From the NCBI GenBank assembly GCA_934631005.1, contig CAKTXA010000001.1, forward strand, positions 107,338-171,337: a stretch of DNA of 64,000 bases. Direction: 5' to 3'. Below the pieces are notes generated by a model. It was not told the DNA's origin and made no database searches. It saw only the letters and a list, made by a program, of their open reading frames with translations. Position numbers and translations under genes: made by a program. Within the stretch, counting starts at the first letter, position 1, and each line of letters opens with the position of its first letter. This DNA is from an uncultured Oscillospiraceae bacterium. Lineage in GTDB: Bacteria; Bacillota; Clostridia; Oscillospirales; Oscillospiraceae. Below, in pieces: positions 1 through 8,980 of this stretch.

Positions 1-774
1 GTCGGCGGGATGCCCATGAGCATTGTCGCGTTTATCGAGGGGCATAAGGATTTCGGCAAGGCTGACCTGGAAAAGCGCGACATTTTGGAGCTCTATCGGA
101 ACGACATTATGAAAATCAAGGCGCAGTACCGCTCTAAGGTGCTCGCAATTTTCGACCAGATTCCAGGGCTTCTTTCCCGGCACGAAAAGCGCGTCGTGTT
201 CAACCGCATTGCCGAGGGTTCTTCGGCTGACCAATACGAAGAAACGTTCTTCTGGCTGTCCGACTCCATGGTGGCAAATGAATGCCGGCGGGCAAATGAC
301 CCGAATGTCGGGCTTTCCCTCAGCGAGTCCGATGCGTATATCAAGTGTTACATGGGCGATACCGGTCTGCTGGTCAGCCACGCGTTTGACGAAAATGAGC
401 TTCTGGAGGACGAGGTTTATAAACAGATTCTAGCGGGCAAGCTCGGTCTGAACGAGGGTATGCTTTTTGAAAACGCCGTCGCGCAGATGCTCACTGCAAA
501 CGGTCACCGTCTGTTTTTCTACACCCACTACAACGACGAAAAGAAGCGGAACGATATTGAAATCGACTTTATTCTTTCTAACAACAGTAAGACGAAGTAC
601 AAGATTTACCCTATCGAAGTGAAGTCCGGCATTCGATATACCACAGATTCGCTTCTGCGCTTCCGCGAAAAGTACAAGAACCGAATCGGCGGCTGCTATA
701 TCATCCACCCCAAAAATCTCATCGAGCGCGACGGCATTCTCTGCATTCCACCATATATGACAGGGTGTCTGTAA
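1..774 (+). CDS. DUF4143-type AAA+ ATPase, C-terminal part (5' end outside window)
   Basis: The reading frame is open from base 1, and residues before the first ATG read VGG, so the gene starts upstream. The segment GGMP near the left edge and the later pair EIDFI ... PIEVKSG (about residues 190-210) match the DUF4143 C-terminal region of a family of AAA+ ATPases. That region has a PD-(D/E)XK-like nuclease fold. The N-terminal P-loop lies outside the window. Such ATPases are common in accessory islands and resemble archaeal-type ATPases with a fused nuclease-like domain; their role is poorly defined. It converges on the frameshifted EF-hand gene, and the two share a bidirectional terminator. 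The family call is fairly secure; function is open. Confidence 0.75.
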   Translation, partial: VGGMPMSIVAFIEGHKDFGKADLEKRDILELYRNDIMKIKAQYRSKVLAIFDQIPGLLSRHEKRVVFNRIAEGSSADQYEETFFWLSDSMVANECRRANDPNVGLSLSESDAYIKCYMGDTGLLVSHAFDENELLEDEVYKQILAGKLGLNEGMLFENAVAQMLTANGHRLFFYTHYNDEKKRNDIEIDFILSNNSKTKYKIYPIEVKSGIRYTTDSLLRFREKYKNRIGGCYIIHPKNLIERDGILCIPPYMTGCL

Positions 775-801
775 CGTTTGCGTGTTATCTTTATTAAAAT
801 T

Positions 802-851
802 AAAGAGCACTATCTTCCTGTGAAAAAGGGGAGATAGCGCTCTTTTGTTTT
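802..851. terminator. Bidirectional Rho-independent terminator
   Basis: AAAGAGCACTATCTTCC pairs with GGGGAGATAGCGCTCTTT across a short A-rich loop and is followed by T-rich sequence on the plus strand and A-rich sequence before it. It lies between two convergent genes. Confidence 0.8.
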
Positions 852-897
852 ATGTGTCGGCTAGACAGTACGGACTTTTGTTACAGTAGCGATCCGT

Positions 898-2376
898 TCA
901 ATCATTCTCCCATTCGTCCCACGCCTCGTCCTCATCGTCATACCAATCCTGATTATCCGCCCATAAGTCTTCTGGATTATCATAGTCATTCCGAATGCTG
1001 CTAGAATTGCTGCTGCCAGACGAACTTGGCGGTGTCCAGGCAGGCGCGGAGTTGGGGCGACCAATAGGCGACTCATGATAGGTGAACGCATAAATGACTT
1101 CCTCTGTTTCGCCTTTTGGCTGATGAGAGTGACAAGATGCTACGATTTGCCCTTCACTATTATACCAATCCAGGATTTTGTACCGGCGGTAGACATCCAT
1201 GTTATCGTAAAACTGACATTTTTCTGTTTTGCTGGGAGCGCCAAGTGATGTGAACTTCAAGCAGCTCACAGGCATACCGTCCACAGGAAGTTTTCCGGAA
1301 TACTTATCTTTTAAGCTATTGCTTTTTGGGGTTGTGCTTGAAGCTGCTGCACCTGTCTGCTTCTTATCCAGCTGTTTTTCTTCCTTGGATACGTTGTTGC
1401 CTTGTGTCGTCGTTTCCGTAGATTCTTGCATAGCTGCTGGTTGCTGTTGGGTCGCTGGCTGTGCCGGAACATCGGGTGTATGCTGGAACATCGGAAAGAC
1501 CGCAACCAAGACAACCGCGGCAATCACTGCGCAAGCTACAATTTTCCAAGTGCCACGCATCTTCGGTTCTTCCCGCTCCGGCAGCGGCGGGAGTGTAAAC
1601 ACTGCCGGTTCTGTTGCCGCTCTTGCTTCACACGAAGCAGTTTCTTTCGGTGCAGGCTGCTTGGCAGGCAATTCTTTTGATATAGGCTGCATCGTAACAT
1701 GTGGCTTTTCGACCTTTGCTGGTTCATCTTGCAGTATTTTCTTCTCCGGAAATGCCGTTTGCTCAGATTTCCGAAGCACAAATTTCGTTTTTTTCGGCGG
1801 ATATGGTGCATCCTGTGCAGAGCAGACAAAGACATCTGTCACGCGCGCAAGCTTTTCCGCATCATACCGGCCAACCGGAACCATAACAAAATCTCCGGCT
1901 TTCAGGGAAATACCGCCGGTCAGGTAGGTATAGCCTAAACCATGCTCTTTGAACTGTACCTTGCAGAACTGATAATATCCGCCGCCATTGTCCGCAGGCG
2001 CAGCCTCCCCATAGTAATCCGTCCAATGTTCCAATTCCTCCTCCGGTTCCTCATCTTCGTCATATTCTTCGGCTTCTTCCGGTTCTTCCGGCAGGCGGAT
2101 CGCTGCCCAATATGGCTCAATCTCCTTGGCAAAATCAATTCCCGGTGCGCTGTCATCGCGGAAATAGTTATAAAGACGGCTCGTATCGTCCAGAAGCTCC
2201 TGCAAATCATCATCTTTCCCGACGCGGCGTTCCGGCGGTAGATTGTCGAGTAGATTTTTCCAGAACGAACCGAGACGCTTCTCGGAAATCTCACCGATTT
2301 CTGCAAACAGTACCTGTTTTGCACACAGGACCTGATAAACGCTCTCATCAGCGGATGGCCTGATCCTCACGCTCCC
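898..2376 (-). pseudogene. Single-pass membrane protein with acidic regions, main body of a frameshifted gene
   Basis: This open frame carries a strongly acidic stretch (PEEPEEAEEYDEDEE), then a compact domain around YYQFCKVQF ... GDFVMVPVG, then a single transmembrane helix (KIVACAVIAAVVLVAVF). A Ser/Thr/Gln-rich linker and an acidic C-terminus follow. No good start codon with a ribosome binding site exists where the sensible protein sequence begins. The upstream EF-hand frame (2348-2611) stops exactly where this one becomes protein-like. Removing one G from the GGGGG run near 2375 would join the two into one protein of roughly 550 residues. I therefore read it as the second half of a frameshifted gene. 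A sequencing error or programmed frameshift is also possible. The function is not recognised. Confidence 0.55.
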
Positions 2377-2611
2377 CCTCCAGATGTGCGAGATCGCGAT
2401 ATATCCAGTTAATGAGGTCAGAGACATGATCTGCGAAATCCGCTGCAATTTGTGCACGCTTCTGCTCGGCGGCAGCAGCATTGGCGCGTCTGCGCTTTTC
2501 CTTCGCTTCGATCTCATCGCCGTAAGCATACTGATACCACCGCTGCCACTCGGCACCGGTCAGCTTGCCGTCACCGTTTTTGTCAAATCGCTTCTGCAAA
2601 CCATAGAGCAT
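2348..2611 (-). CDS. EF-hand-containing N-terminal fragment (87 aa)
   Basis: The start has a GGAGG ribosome binding site about nine bases upstream. Residues 9-24 (FDKNGDGKLTGAEWQR) form a canonical calcium-binding EF-hand loop. An Ala/Arg-rich helix follows, then an amphipathic segment ending in EREDQAIR. The frame stops at a TGATGA sequence, while the overlapping frame continues with a plausible acidic protein. It is probably the N-terminus of the membrane protein that continues on the same strand rather than a complete protein. It lies downstream of the type III restriction operon, on the same strand, with about 60 bp between. Confidence 0.55.
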   Translation of the reverse strand: MLYGLQKRFDKNGDGKLTGAEWQRWYQYAYGDEIEAKEKRRRANAAAAEQKRAQIAADFADHVSDLINWIYRDLAHLEGEREDQAIR

Positions 2612-2669
2612 AGAACATACCTCCTGTTTTCAAGGACATTCTATCACGCGTACTGTCCCAAAATTTGGA

Positions 2670-5600
2670 CTATATGACCTTCTGCATCAGCTTTTCAAAG
2701 CTGTCCACGACTTCATAGACAACTTCTTCATTGCTGATTGCCGCGAAGTGGCGGCGCGCGCATTCGATTTTCGCGTTTTCAACGCCGCGCAGCTCCAACG
2801 AATCCGTATTGCCCTTGGTTTCTGCGACGAAGAAAATGTGCCGGACGCTGCCCTCTGTAAACGCAATGGCCCAGTCAGGGTTATAATGCCCGACCGGTGT
2901 GGAGATGAAGAAGCTGTTCGGCAGCTTGACATAGACGGCGACTTTTTCGCTGATGTCCAGTTCTCCGGCAAACTTCCGCTCGTTTTCCGAGTCATAGATC
3001 ACATGGTCATAAAGACTCTTTTCCGCGCGCATCGCGCTGACGTTCAGCTTTCCACGCAGCTTTCCGGCAGCAAAAATGTCGCTGTCATAGGCCGCCTCCA
3101 GCCGGTTGTATGTAATGTGTTCCACGATCATCGTCGCTTTTTGATTATTGATGATCCGGCCGACTTTCAGAATAAACGCTTCTGGATTGTTCCGGAACAT
3201 GGCAAACTTGAGCGGCGACATACCCTGCAAAATTGCAGCAATGCTGGCGCGCGTGAGCCCGGTTTCCTCGACCAGCTTTCCGATGAGGTCATACCGCACA
3301 CTGCCGAGCGGGGTCGTTTCGGGTGTCTGCTGGTCTGTCTTTGTCTTGCGGAAGCCCTCGCCGTTTTCCAGCTGCTCTTTGGACACCAAACGGTCTGCCT
3401 GCTCGCCGTATTCCTTTCGGATCACGACCTGTGCAACATCCAGCTTTTCATCCAGTTCCCGAATGGAATTTTGAATCAGCTCCTGCGTATCAAAGGATAC
3501 TGTATAGACGGATTTATGGTTGATTCTGTTCCAGAGCGCAAGGAATTCCTTCTTTTTCAGCTTCTCCGGATCCAAATGTGCTTCCACATTGCCGCCGTTG
3601 GCGTCCTCTGGGAGAATGCTGCGGCCATCGAAAATCGAGGAGAGCACGCGCACGACCGATGCTGCACAATCCTGCACCTCTGCGGCCACCTGCACCGTTC
3701 CGTTCTGCTTGTCCGCATAATATTTGTCAGTCAGCTCTCCGCGGCGGACATAGCCGTTTTGAATCAGATCTTCGTAGATGGCGTCCGCCAGTTCTTTTGT
3801 GACGCGCACCGACTCGCCATTGGCATTTTGCAGATCTTTACCAAAAAACAGCTGCGGCTCGACCTTGCGCGGCCGGTCAGCCAGAACCTCAGAAAGACCA
3901 GCCTGCAGCGCTTTCACATACTCTCCAAACGAAAAATCCGTAATGATTGTCAGCTTGTTGAGCTCCTGTACCTCGCCACCAAGCACGCTCTCGTCCATGC
4001 GCTCGCCCTGCTGGTTGACGCACAGGCGCAGGCCGCGCCCGATCTCCTGCCTGCTGCGAATGTCCGAATCGCTCTGCTTTTTCAGCGTGCAGATCTGGAA
4101 CACGTTCGGGTTGTCCCAGCCCTCGCGGAGCGCGGAGTGGGAGAAAATGAACCGTACCGGCTCGTCCATGCTGAGCAGCCGCTCTTTGTCCTTCATAATG
4201 AGGTCGTACGCCTCAGCATCGTCGGAAAGCTGCGTTTTGCGGTCAACCTTGCTCTCCACGAAGCGTGCTTTCTTGCCCTTTTTCTTGTCGATGGAGAAAT
4301 AGCCCTGATGCGTCCGGTGCGGGTCGATTTTGTTCAGATACGCCATGTACGCTTCGTCACCAAACTCGCGCTGTAAATTGTCGACGACGTTTTCATATTC
4401 TTCCTCAAACATCTGCGCATACTCGCCGTTGCGCCCTGCGTCGTCATCGCCGTCATAGCTGCGGTATTTGGAAACCTCGTCAATGAAAAACAGGCTCAGA
4501 ACCTTGATCCCGCGCGGGTACAGTTCCCGCTCCCGCTGGATGTGGGTGCGGATCGTTTCGCGAATCTGGATACGCCGCTGGAGCGATACCAGCTGCTCGT
4601 TGCCACAGATCTGCCCCGCGTAGATTTTCAGGCCGTTCAGGAACGTGACTGAATTATCGCGGCCGTCAATGCCGTTTGGCAGAATCCGATAGCGGTCCGC
4701 ATATTCGGCCAGACCGTTGGAGAGGTCATACAGATCATCGCCGCCATAGACCTTTTTCACGACCGTTCTCGTGCCAGTTTTCCCTTTGACTTCAAAGCCA
4801 AGGCGCGCCGTCGGCGCTTTGTCCTTATAGAGGTCAATGCCCTCGCAGTAGATATAGCCGTTCGTCGCCGTGCTGCCTTCCAGTGTCACGCCGAGGGCGG
4901 CAATTTTCTTGACCAGATGCTGATTATAGGCGTCCAGCGCGTCAAGCCGATAGACCATGTCATATTTTTCCTTGTGCGTAGCGGAATAGCGCAGCGTAAA
5001 GAGCGACTGGAACTTTTTGAGGCTTTCCTTGGTCTGCTTGCCCTCCACACTCTGCGGCTCGTCGATGATCAGAATCGGATTCGTCTTCGCAATAATGTCG
5101 ATGGGCTTGCGGCTGCGGAAGGTGTCAAGCTTTTTGTCAATGATGCGCTGGTTCTTGCTGGAATTGAACGCCTGCATATTGATGATCATGACGTTGATCG
5201 CGCTGTCAGACGCAAAGCGGTCTACCTCCGTCAGACGGTCGGAATTGTAGATGAAGAAACGGATCTTCTTGTTGTATTCGCCTGCAAAATGCTCCTGCGT
5301 GGTCTGGAGTGATTTATAGACGCCCTCGCGGATAGCGACGGATGGCACGACGATGATGAACTTGCTCCAGCCGTAGCGCTTGTTCAGCTCATACATCGTT
5401 TTGACGTAGGTATAGGTCTTACCCGTGCCGGTCTCCATTTCGATCGAGAGATTGACGCCCGACCCTGTCAGCTCGTCCGAGGGCTTGAGTCCGTTTCTGC
5501 GCTGCACCGCGCGCAGGTTGTCCAGCAGCTTCCGGTTTGTCAGCTCCGGCACGAGCGGCTGATTGCGGAAGCCGACCTCGGTATCATAGGTACTTATCTG

Positions 5601-5726
5601 CACGCCCGTCAGATCGCCAAGATCGCGGCGATACGTCACCGTGCGGTACGGCTGACCGCAGAACACGTCGCAGACGGCATCGGCCGCTTCGGCCTGAAAC
5701 GGCTGGTGCTTGAATTGCAGCTTCAT
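2670..5726 (-). CDS. res: Type III restriction enzyme, Res subunit (helicase-endonuclease)
   Basis: This 1018-residue protein is of typical length for Res of type III restriction-modification. The helicase core shows Walker A METGTGKTYTY at about 95-106 and motif II LIIDEPQSVEG with DEPQ near 222-225, the form usual in type III Res. Motif VI-like SRQEIGRGLRLCVN sits in the second RecA domain. Near the C-terminus, PDWAIAF followed by FFVAETKGN gives a PD-(D/E)XK nuclease site. In the family, Res uses ATP to communicate between two unmethylated head-to-head sites and cuts 25-27 bases away, acting in complex with Mod. The mod stop and res start overlap as TGATG, so translation is coupled. The last gene of the five-gene operon. 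Confidence 0.93.
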   Translation of the reverse strand: MKLQFKHQPFQAEAADAVCDVFCGQPYRTVTYRRDLGDLTGVQISTYDTEVGFRNQPLVPELTNRKLLDNLRAVQRRNGLKPSDELTGSGVNLSIEMETGTGKTYTYVKTMYELNKRYGWSKFIIVVPSVAIREGVYKSLQTTQEHFAGEYNKKIRFFIYNSDRLTEVDRFASDSAINVMIINMQAFNSSKNQRIIDKKLDTFRSRKPIDIIAKTNPILIIDEPQSVEGKQTKESLKKFQSLFTLRYSATHKEKYDMVYRLDALDAYNQHLVKKIAALGVTLEGSTATNGYIYCEGIDLYKDKAPTARLGFEVKGKTGTRTVVKKVYGGDDLYDLSNGLAEYADRYRILPNGIDGRDNSVTFLNGLKIYAGQICGNEQLVSLQRRIQIRETIRTHIQRERELYPRGIKVLSLFFIDEVSKYRSYDGDDDAGRNGEYAQMFEEEYENVVDNLQREFGDEAYMAYLNKIDPHRTHQGYFSIDKKKGKKARFVESKVDRKTQLSDDAEAYDLIMKDKERLLSMDEPVRFIFSHSALREGWDNPNVFQICTLKKQSDSDIRSRQEIGRGLRLCVNQQGERMDESVLGGEVQELNKLTIITDFSFGEYVKALQAGLSEVLADRPRKVEPQLFFGKDLQNANGESVRVTKELADAIYEDLIQNGYVRRGELTDKYYADKQNGTVQVAAEVQDCAASVVRVLSSIFDGRSILPEDANGGNVEAHLDPEKLKKKEFLALWNRINHKSVYTVSFDTQELIQNSIRELDEKLDVAQVVIRKEYGEQADRLVSKEQLENGEGFRKTKTDQQTPETTPLGSVRYDLIGKLVEETGLTRASIAAILQGMSPLKFAMFRNNPEAFILKVGRIINNQKATMIVEHITYNRLEAAYDSDIFAAGKLRGKLNVSAMRAEKSLYDHVIYDSENERKFAGELDISEKVAVYVKLPNSFFISTPVGHYNPDWAIAFTEGSVRHIFFVAETKGNTDSLELRGVENAKIECARRHFAAISNEEVVYEVVDSFEKLMQKVI

Positions 5727-7678
5727 CAGATCACCTTCACCTTCGTATCCGGGGAGAGGTTTTTGAAGATCTCCGTGACGTTGATCTTGCTGTCATCCGC
5801 GGCGAACGAGCTGTCGCGGAACACCGCACGCAGCGGCTGCTGCTTTGCCATGTAGTTTATGACCGAGAGCGGCACGCGCTCGTCAAAGCAGGCGCAGAGC
5901 GCGCCGTTGTCCACGTTATGTACCGTGCAGCCGTCGATCACCTCCTGCGTATGCGATAGGCTAATTTCCACGCCCCAGTCGAGCAGGCAGGCGTAGAGCA
6001 GATCCAAGTCTGTCCGATCCGGCTTGATGTTCGACACCATGCCGCCAAGCATCGTCTGCGTCAGCTCCTCCGGATGGTAATAGACATCTTCCATGTTGCT
6101 CTCGTCCACGCGGAACACGCGGAAGCCGGTGTCCAGTTTCGCGTCCGGGTGCTCCGATTGGATTTTGTCGCCCGCGCGGCGGATGCGTTCCTTGCCGATC
6201 TCGCAGATGTTTTTGTAGCCAGCTTTGTAGGCTTCGCTGGCCTCGTCGCACTTTTCGGGAAGCTGCACCATGATAAATTTGCGGTGTCCGCCATCCTCGG
6301 CATTCAGCTGCATGACGGCATGGGCGGTGGTGGCGGAGCCGGAGAAAAAGTCTAGGACAATACCAGACTTATCTTGCATTGTGCCAGCAAAAGATGTAAG
6401 TAAATCGACAGATTTAGGGTAATCAAAGTATTTCTTGCCATCAAATATTTTTTGAACTTCAGAATCGCCATTCGAAATATTTGTTATTATGTCCTTGAGC
6501 AAAGTACTATTAAAATCCCTGATACGGGTATATATCTCATATCCGCCACTCGGCGTTTTTAGAACAATTAAGTCATAGCTTTCATTTGCTATTTTTTGTT
6601 TTGACCATCTCCACGCATGATATTTATGTATTCCATCCCCATTAGGGTGAGGTTGTAATTCAATGAAGCCTTCCTTTTTATCGCCAATATTACCTGTAAC
6701 AATTTCCTCAGTTTGTGGGTTATAGAAGATTGAAAAAACAAGATTCGGACGGGTTTCTTCATTGAACTTGCGGTTGTGATTATAAAGTGTATCACCAACT
6801 GCGAATGCTCCTCGACTATCCATTCGTATGTCTTTATTAAACCCCTTATATGAATCAGGCATTTTATTTTTTGCAAACGCTACATCAACCTGAAAACCAT
6901 ATGCTGCATGAATATCCTTACAATAAACTAATACACTTTCCCACGTTTTTGCAGCACCTCGCCCTGAAATTTGCCGTCCAGTTATATTTGACACCCAAGC
7001 AAAATGATTCAAGAAATTTAGGGAGCCAAAAACTTCATCGCATATTTCTTTAAGATTGAAAACCTCATTGTCATCGATGCTGACAAAGATAATTCCATCT
7101 TCTGTTAGCAGATTGCGTGCAAGGGCAAGCCTTGAGAATATCATTGAACACCAGTCTGAATGAAATTTTCCGTTTGCATCAGTGTTTTTTACCAAATAGT
7201 TATCATTTTCATCGATGATACCCATTTCACTGTCTTCTTCGCGCTGTGTGCGCATAAAATCGTCGGCGTAAATGAAATCGTTGCCAGTGTTGTATGGCGG
7301 ATCAATATAGATCATCTTGACCTTGCCGAGATAGCTCTCCTGCAAAACTTTCAGGACTTCCAGATTGTCGCCTTCAATATATAGATTTTCCGTGGTGTCC
7401 CAGTTACGGCTGTCGGCTTTCACGGGGCGCAGCGTTTTAGTGATCGGCCGCGCCGCTTCCGCCATTGCCGCCTTTTTGCCGACCCATGTAAATTCATAGC
7501 ACTCGTCGCCGTCCACCACATCCCGGCTCAAAAGCTGCTTCAAAACCTCAAAATTGACCCCGCGTTTGATTTCCCCATCCTCGTCCCGCATCTCCGTAAT
7601 CGCAGAGGGGAACAGGGCAGCGATTTTGTCTATGTTTTCCGATACCATGTCCGGTGTTTCAAATTTCAGCTTGTCCAT
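5726..7678 (-). CDS. mod: Type III DNA methyltransferase, Mod subunit
   Basis: A 650-residue N6-adenine/N4-cytosine methyltransferase. Catalytic motif IV DPPY is at residues 126-129 (MIYIDPPYNTGNDF), and the AdoMet motif DFFSGSATTAHAV lies further C-terminal. That order defines the beta class used by type III Mod. The target recognition domain lies between them. I chose the MDKLKF start at 7678 because an AGAAAGGG-type ribosome binding site precedes it; an in-frame ATG ten codons earlier has poorer context. Bases about 6350-7280, covering the recognition domain, are clearly AT-richer than the flanking catalytic parts, suggesting recombinational exchange of specificity. Mod both methylates host DNA and gives Res its specificity. 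Confidence 0.93.
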   Translation of the reverse strand: MDKLKFETPDMVSENIDKIAALFPSAITEMRDEDGEIKRGVNFEVLKQLLSRDVVDGDECYEFTWVGKKAAMAEAARPITKTLRPVKADSRNWDTTENLYIEGDNLEVLKVLQESYLGKVKMIYIDPPYNTGNDFIYADDFMRTQREEDSEMGIIDENDNYLVKNTDANGKFHSDWCSMIFSRLALARNLLTEDGIIFVSIDDNEVFNLKEICDEVFGSLNFLNHFAWVSNITGRQISGRGAAKTWESVLVYCKDIHAAYGFQVDVAFAKNKMPDSYKGFNKDIRMDSRGAFAVGDTLYNHNRKFNEETRPNLVFSIFYNPQTEEIVTGNIGDKKEGFIELQPHPNGDGIHKYHAWRWSKQKIANESYDLIVLKTPSGGYEIYTRIRDFNSTLLKDIITNISNGDSEVQKIFDGKKYFDYPKSVDLLTSFAGTMQDKSGIVLDFFSGSATTAHAVMQLNAEDGGHRKFIMVQLPEKCDEASEAYKAGYKNICEIGKERIRRAGDKIQSEHPDAKLDTGFRVFRVDESNMEDVYYHPEELTQTMLGGMVSNIKPDRTDLDLLYACLLDWGVEISLSHTQEVIDGCTVHNVDNGALCACFDERVPLSVINYMAKQQPLRAVFRDSSFAADDSKINVTEIFKNLSPDTKVKVI

Positions 7679-8342
7679 TTCCCTTTTTCCCTTTCTCCGT
7701 TTCATCAATTATCTCTGAAATTGTTTTATAAGCGTGCCCTTCATAGCATTTGTTTTTCCATTCATCATAATTGATATATCCATCAAGCGATTTAGGATCA
7801 TACTTCTTTACTAATGGAATCCATATTTTCATTATAGAATTCATATTCGGTTCGCGCATACACTGCGAACGCTTTTTTGCTTCCTCCAATTTATCAGGAT
7901 CTTGATTCGCAGATGCAATTAAAATTGGCACTATATTTGCTAAATATCCATAGACTTCACCAAATAATTTTTTGACATTTCTATCCTCCCGAACTATCCA
8001 TTCGATTGAGCACATTGCGTCTTGAAAAAAATCAAAATGCTTATCTATCTCCGTTGAAATTCTTACGATTTCCGCATCTGTACTCGCATAACACAATTCA
8101 TTATGTAAAGCCTTTATATGCCGTACCTCTAGAAGCATTCGTTGAATGGCAGCTTTTCTTGTTGTGATTATGTCTGTACCAACCGTAATTAGCGCAACCA
8201 CTACCCCAACAAATGTACCGAGCGATATATCATACCCAAAATCATTCGCTATGTTAGAGAACTTAAACACAACTGATGTTGCGAAAGATATACCACCTAT
8301 GGTCGCAACAACCCAAAACGTGGTGTGGTTCTTTTTTATCAT
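7659..8342 (-). CDS. Two-helix membrane protein embedded in the type III R-M operon
   Basis: A 227-residue protein with two N-terminal hydrophobic segments (about residues 8-28 and 38-58) joined by a short loop. A long soluble, mostly helical C-terminal part follows, without a recognisable catalytic motif. It is AT-richer than the genes on either side. It overlaps the mod start by 20 bp and leaves only a two-base gap to the DUF4391 stop, so it belongs to the same transcript. The layout, two membrane helices plus a cytosolic domain, resembles two-TM effector proteins found next to immune sensors (SLATT-like), but I see no signature that proves this. No homologue is recognised. Confidence 0.75.
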   Translation of the reverse strand: MIKKNHTTFWVVATIGGISFATSVVFKFSNIANDFGYDISLGTFVGVVVALITVGTDIITTRKAAIQRMLLEVRHIKALHNELCYASTDAEIVRISTEIDKHFDFFQDAMCSIEWIVREDRNVKKLFGEVYGYLANIVPILIASANQDPDKLEEAKKRSQCMREPNMNSIMKIWIPLVKKYDPKSLDGYINYDEWKNKCYEGHAYKTISEIIDETEKGKKGNGQAEI

Positions 8343-8344
8343 TT

Positions 8345-8980
8345 CTATCCCTCCAATCTTCGAATTTCTCTCCGCAACTCCATCTGCTTTCCCAAATTCT
8401 TTTCTTTCTTCATCTTTGCCTTCAGCTGCGCGATTTGCCGCTGGAGTTTTTCTTTTTCCTGCGCCTGTGCAACGGCCTGCTCCAAAGGCTGCTCCGGGGC
8501 GGCAAGGGCGTCGCCCGCGATGGCGCGGACGATGGACGCATACAGGCCGTCCATGTCCAGCGCGTCCAGCGGGAGCGTCAGGCTTCCCGGCGGCGCAAAT
8601 TCCGTGGCGTAGCTCTGCCGCAGGCGGAACGCGTTGTCGCCGGACTGTGCCGCCTCTTTATAGCTGATGCGCAGCTGCATCTGCCCGTCCGGCCGCTCCA
8701 GCACAAACAGAATGTGATACGGGATCTGCCGATCCATCAACTCCAGCGTCCGTTTGTCGAGTTCCTGCCCGGTCAGGCGGATATGAAACACTTCGATTTC
8801 CGTGACCGTTTGCCCCGCGCCGAGGTTCATCGTCTGCGGCGAGAGCTTGTTCGCCCATGTGATCAGCTTGATCTGGTCGATAAAAAGCCGCTTGACCTCC
8901 GGGGAAACGTCCAGATGTTCATAAAACTTCTGTTTCGGCACGCGGCGGTCAAATTCTGTGGAGCTGGGCAGATTCAGCAT
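8345..8980 (-). CDS. DUF4391 domain protein
   Basis: This 211-residue protein begins MLNLPSSTEFDRRVPKQKFYEHL and contains the DUF4391 pattern VKRLFIDQIKLITWANKLSPQ and IPYHILFVLE. It ends in a charged coiled-coil (LKAKMKKEKNLGKQMELR), a common DUF4391 layout. The family is repeatedly found beside phospholipase-D-like/SNF2 helicases and type III Mod/Res pairs; its biochemical role is not established. The start ATG overlaps the stop of the upstream helicase gene (ATGCTGA), indicating coupled translation. I infer a structural or regulatory subunit of the helicase-R-M complex. Confidence 0.85.
   Translation of the reverse strand: MLNLPSSTEFDRRVPKQKFYEHLDVSPEVKRLFIDQIKLITWANKLSPQTMNLGAGQTVTEIEVFHIRLTGQELDKRTLELMDRQIPYHILFVLERPDGQMQLRISYKEAAQSGDNAFRLRQSYATEFAPPGSLTLPLDALDMDGLYASIVRAIAGDALAAPEQPLEQAVAQAQEKEKLQRQIAQLKAKMKKEKNLGKQMELRREIRRLEG

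Noticed and set aside
1935..2348. A 137-codon frame that starts at the TGATG following the EF-hand frame
   Set aside because: Its Arg/Ser-rich translation looks like an out-of-frame shadow; the frame starting near 2376 has the acidic and transmembrane segments of a real protein.
2748..4376. A 542-codon plus-strand frame opposite res
   Set aside because: It is antisense to the conserved Res helicase region, with no RBS and no recognisable domain.
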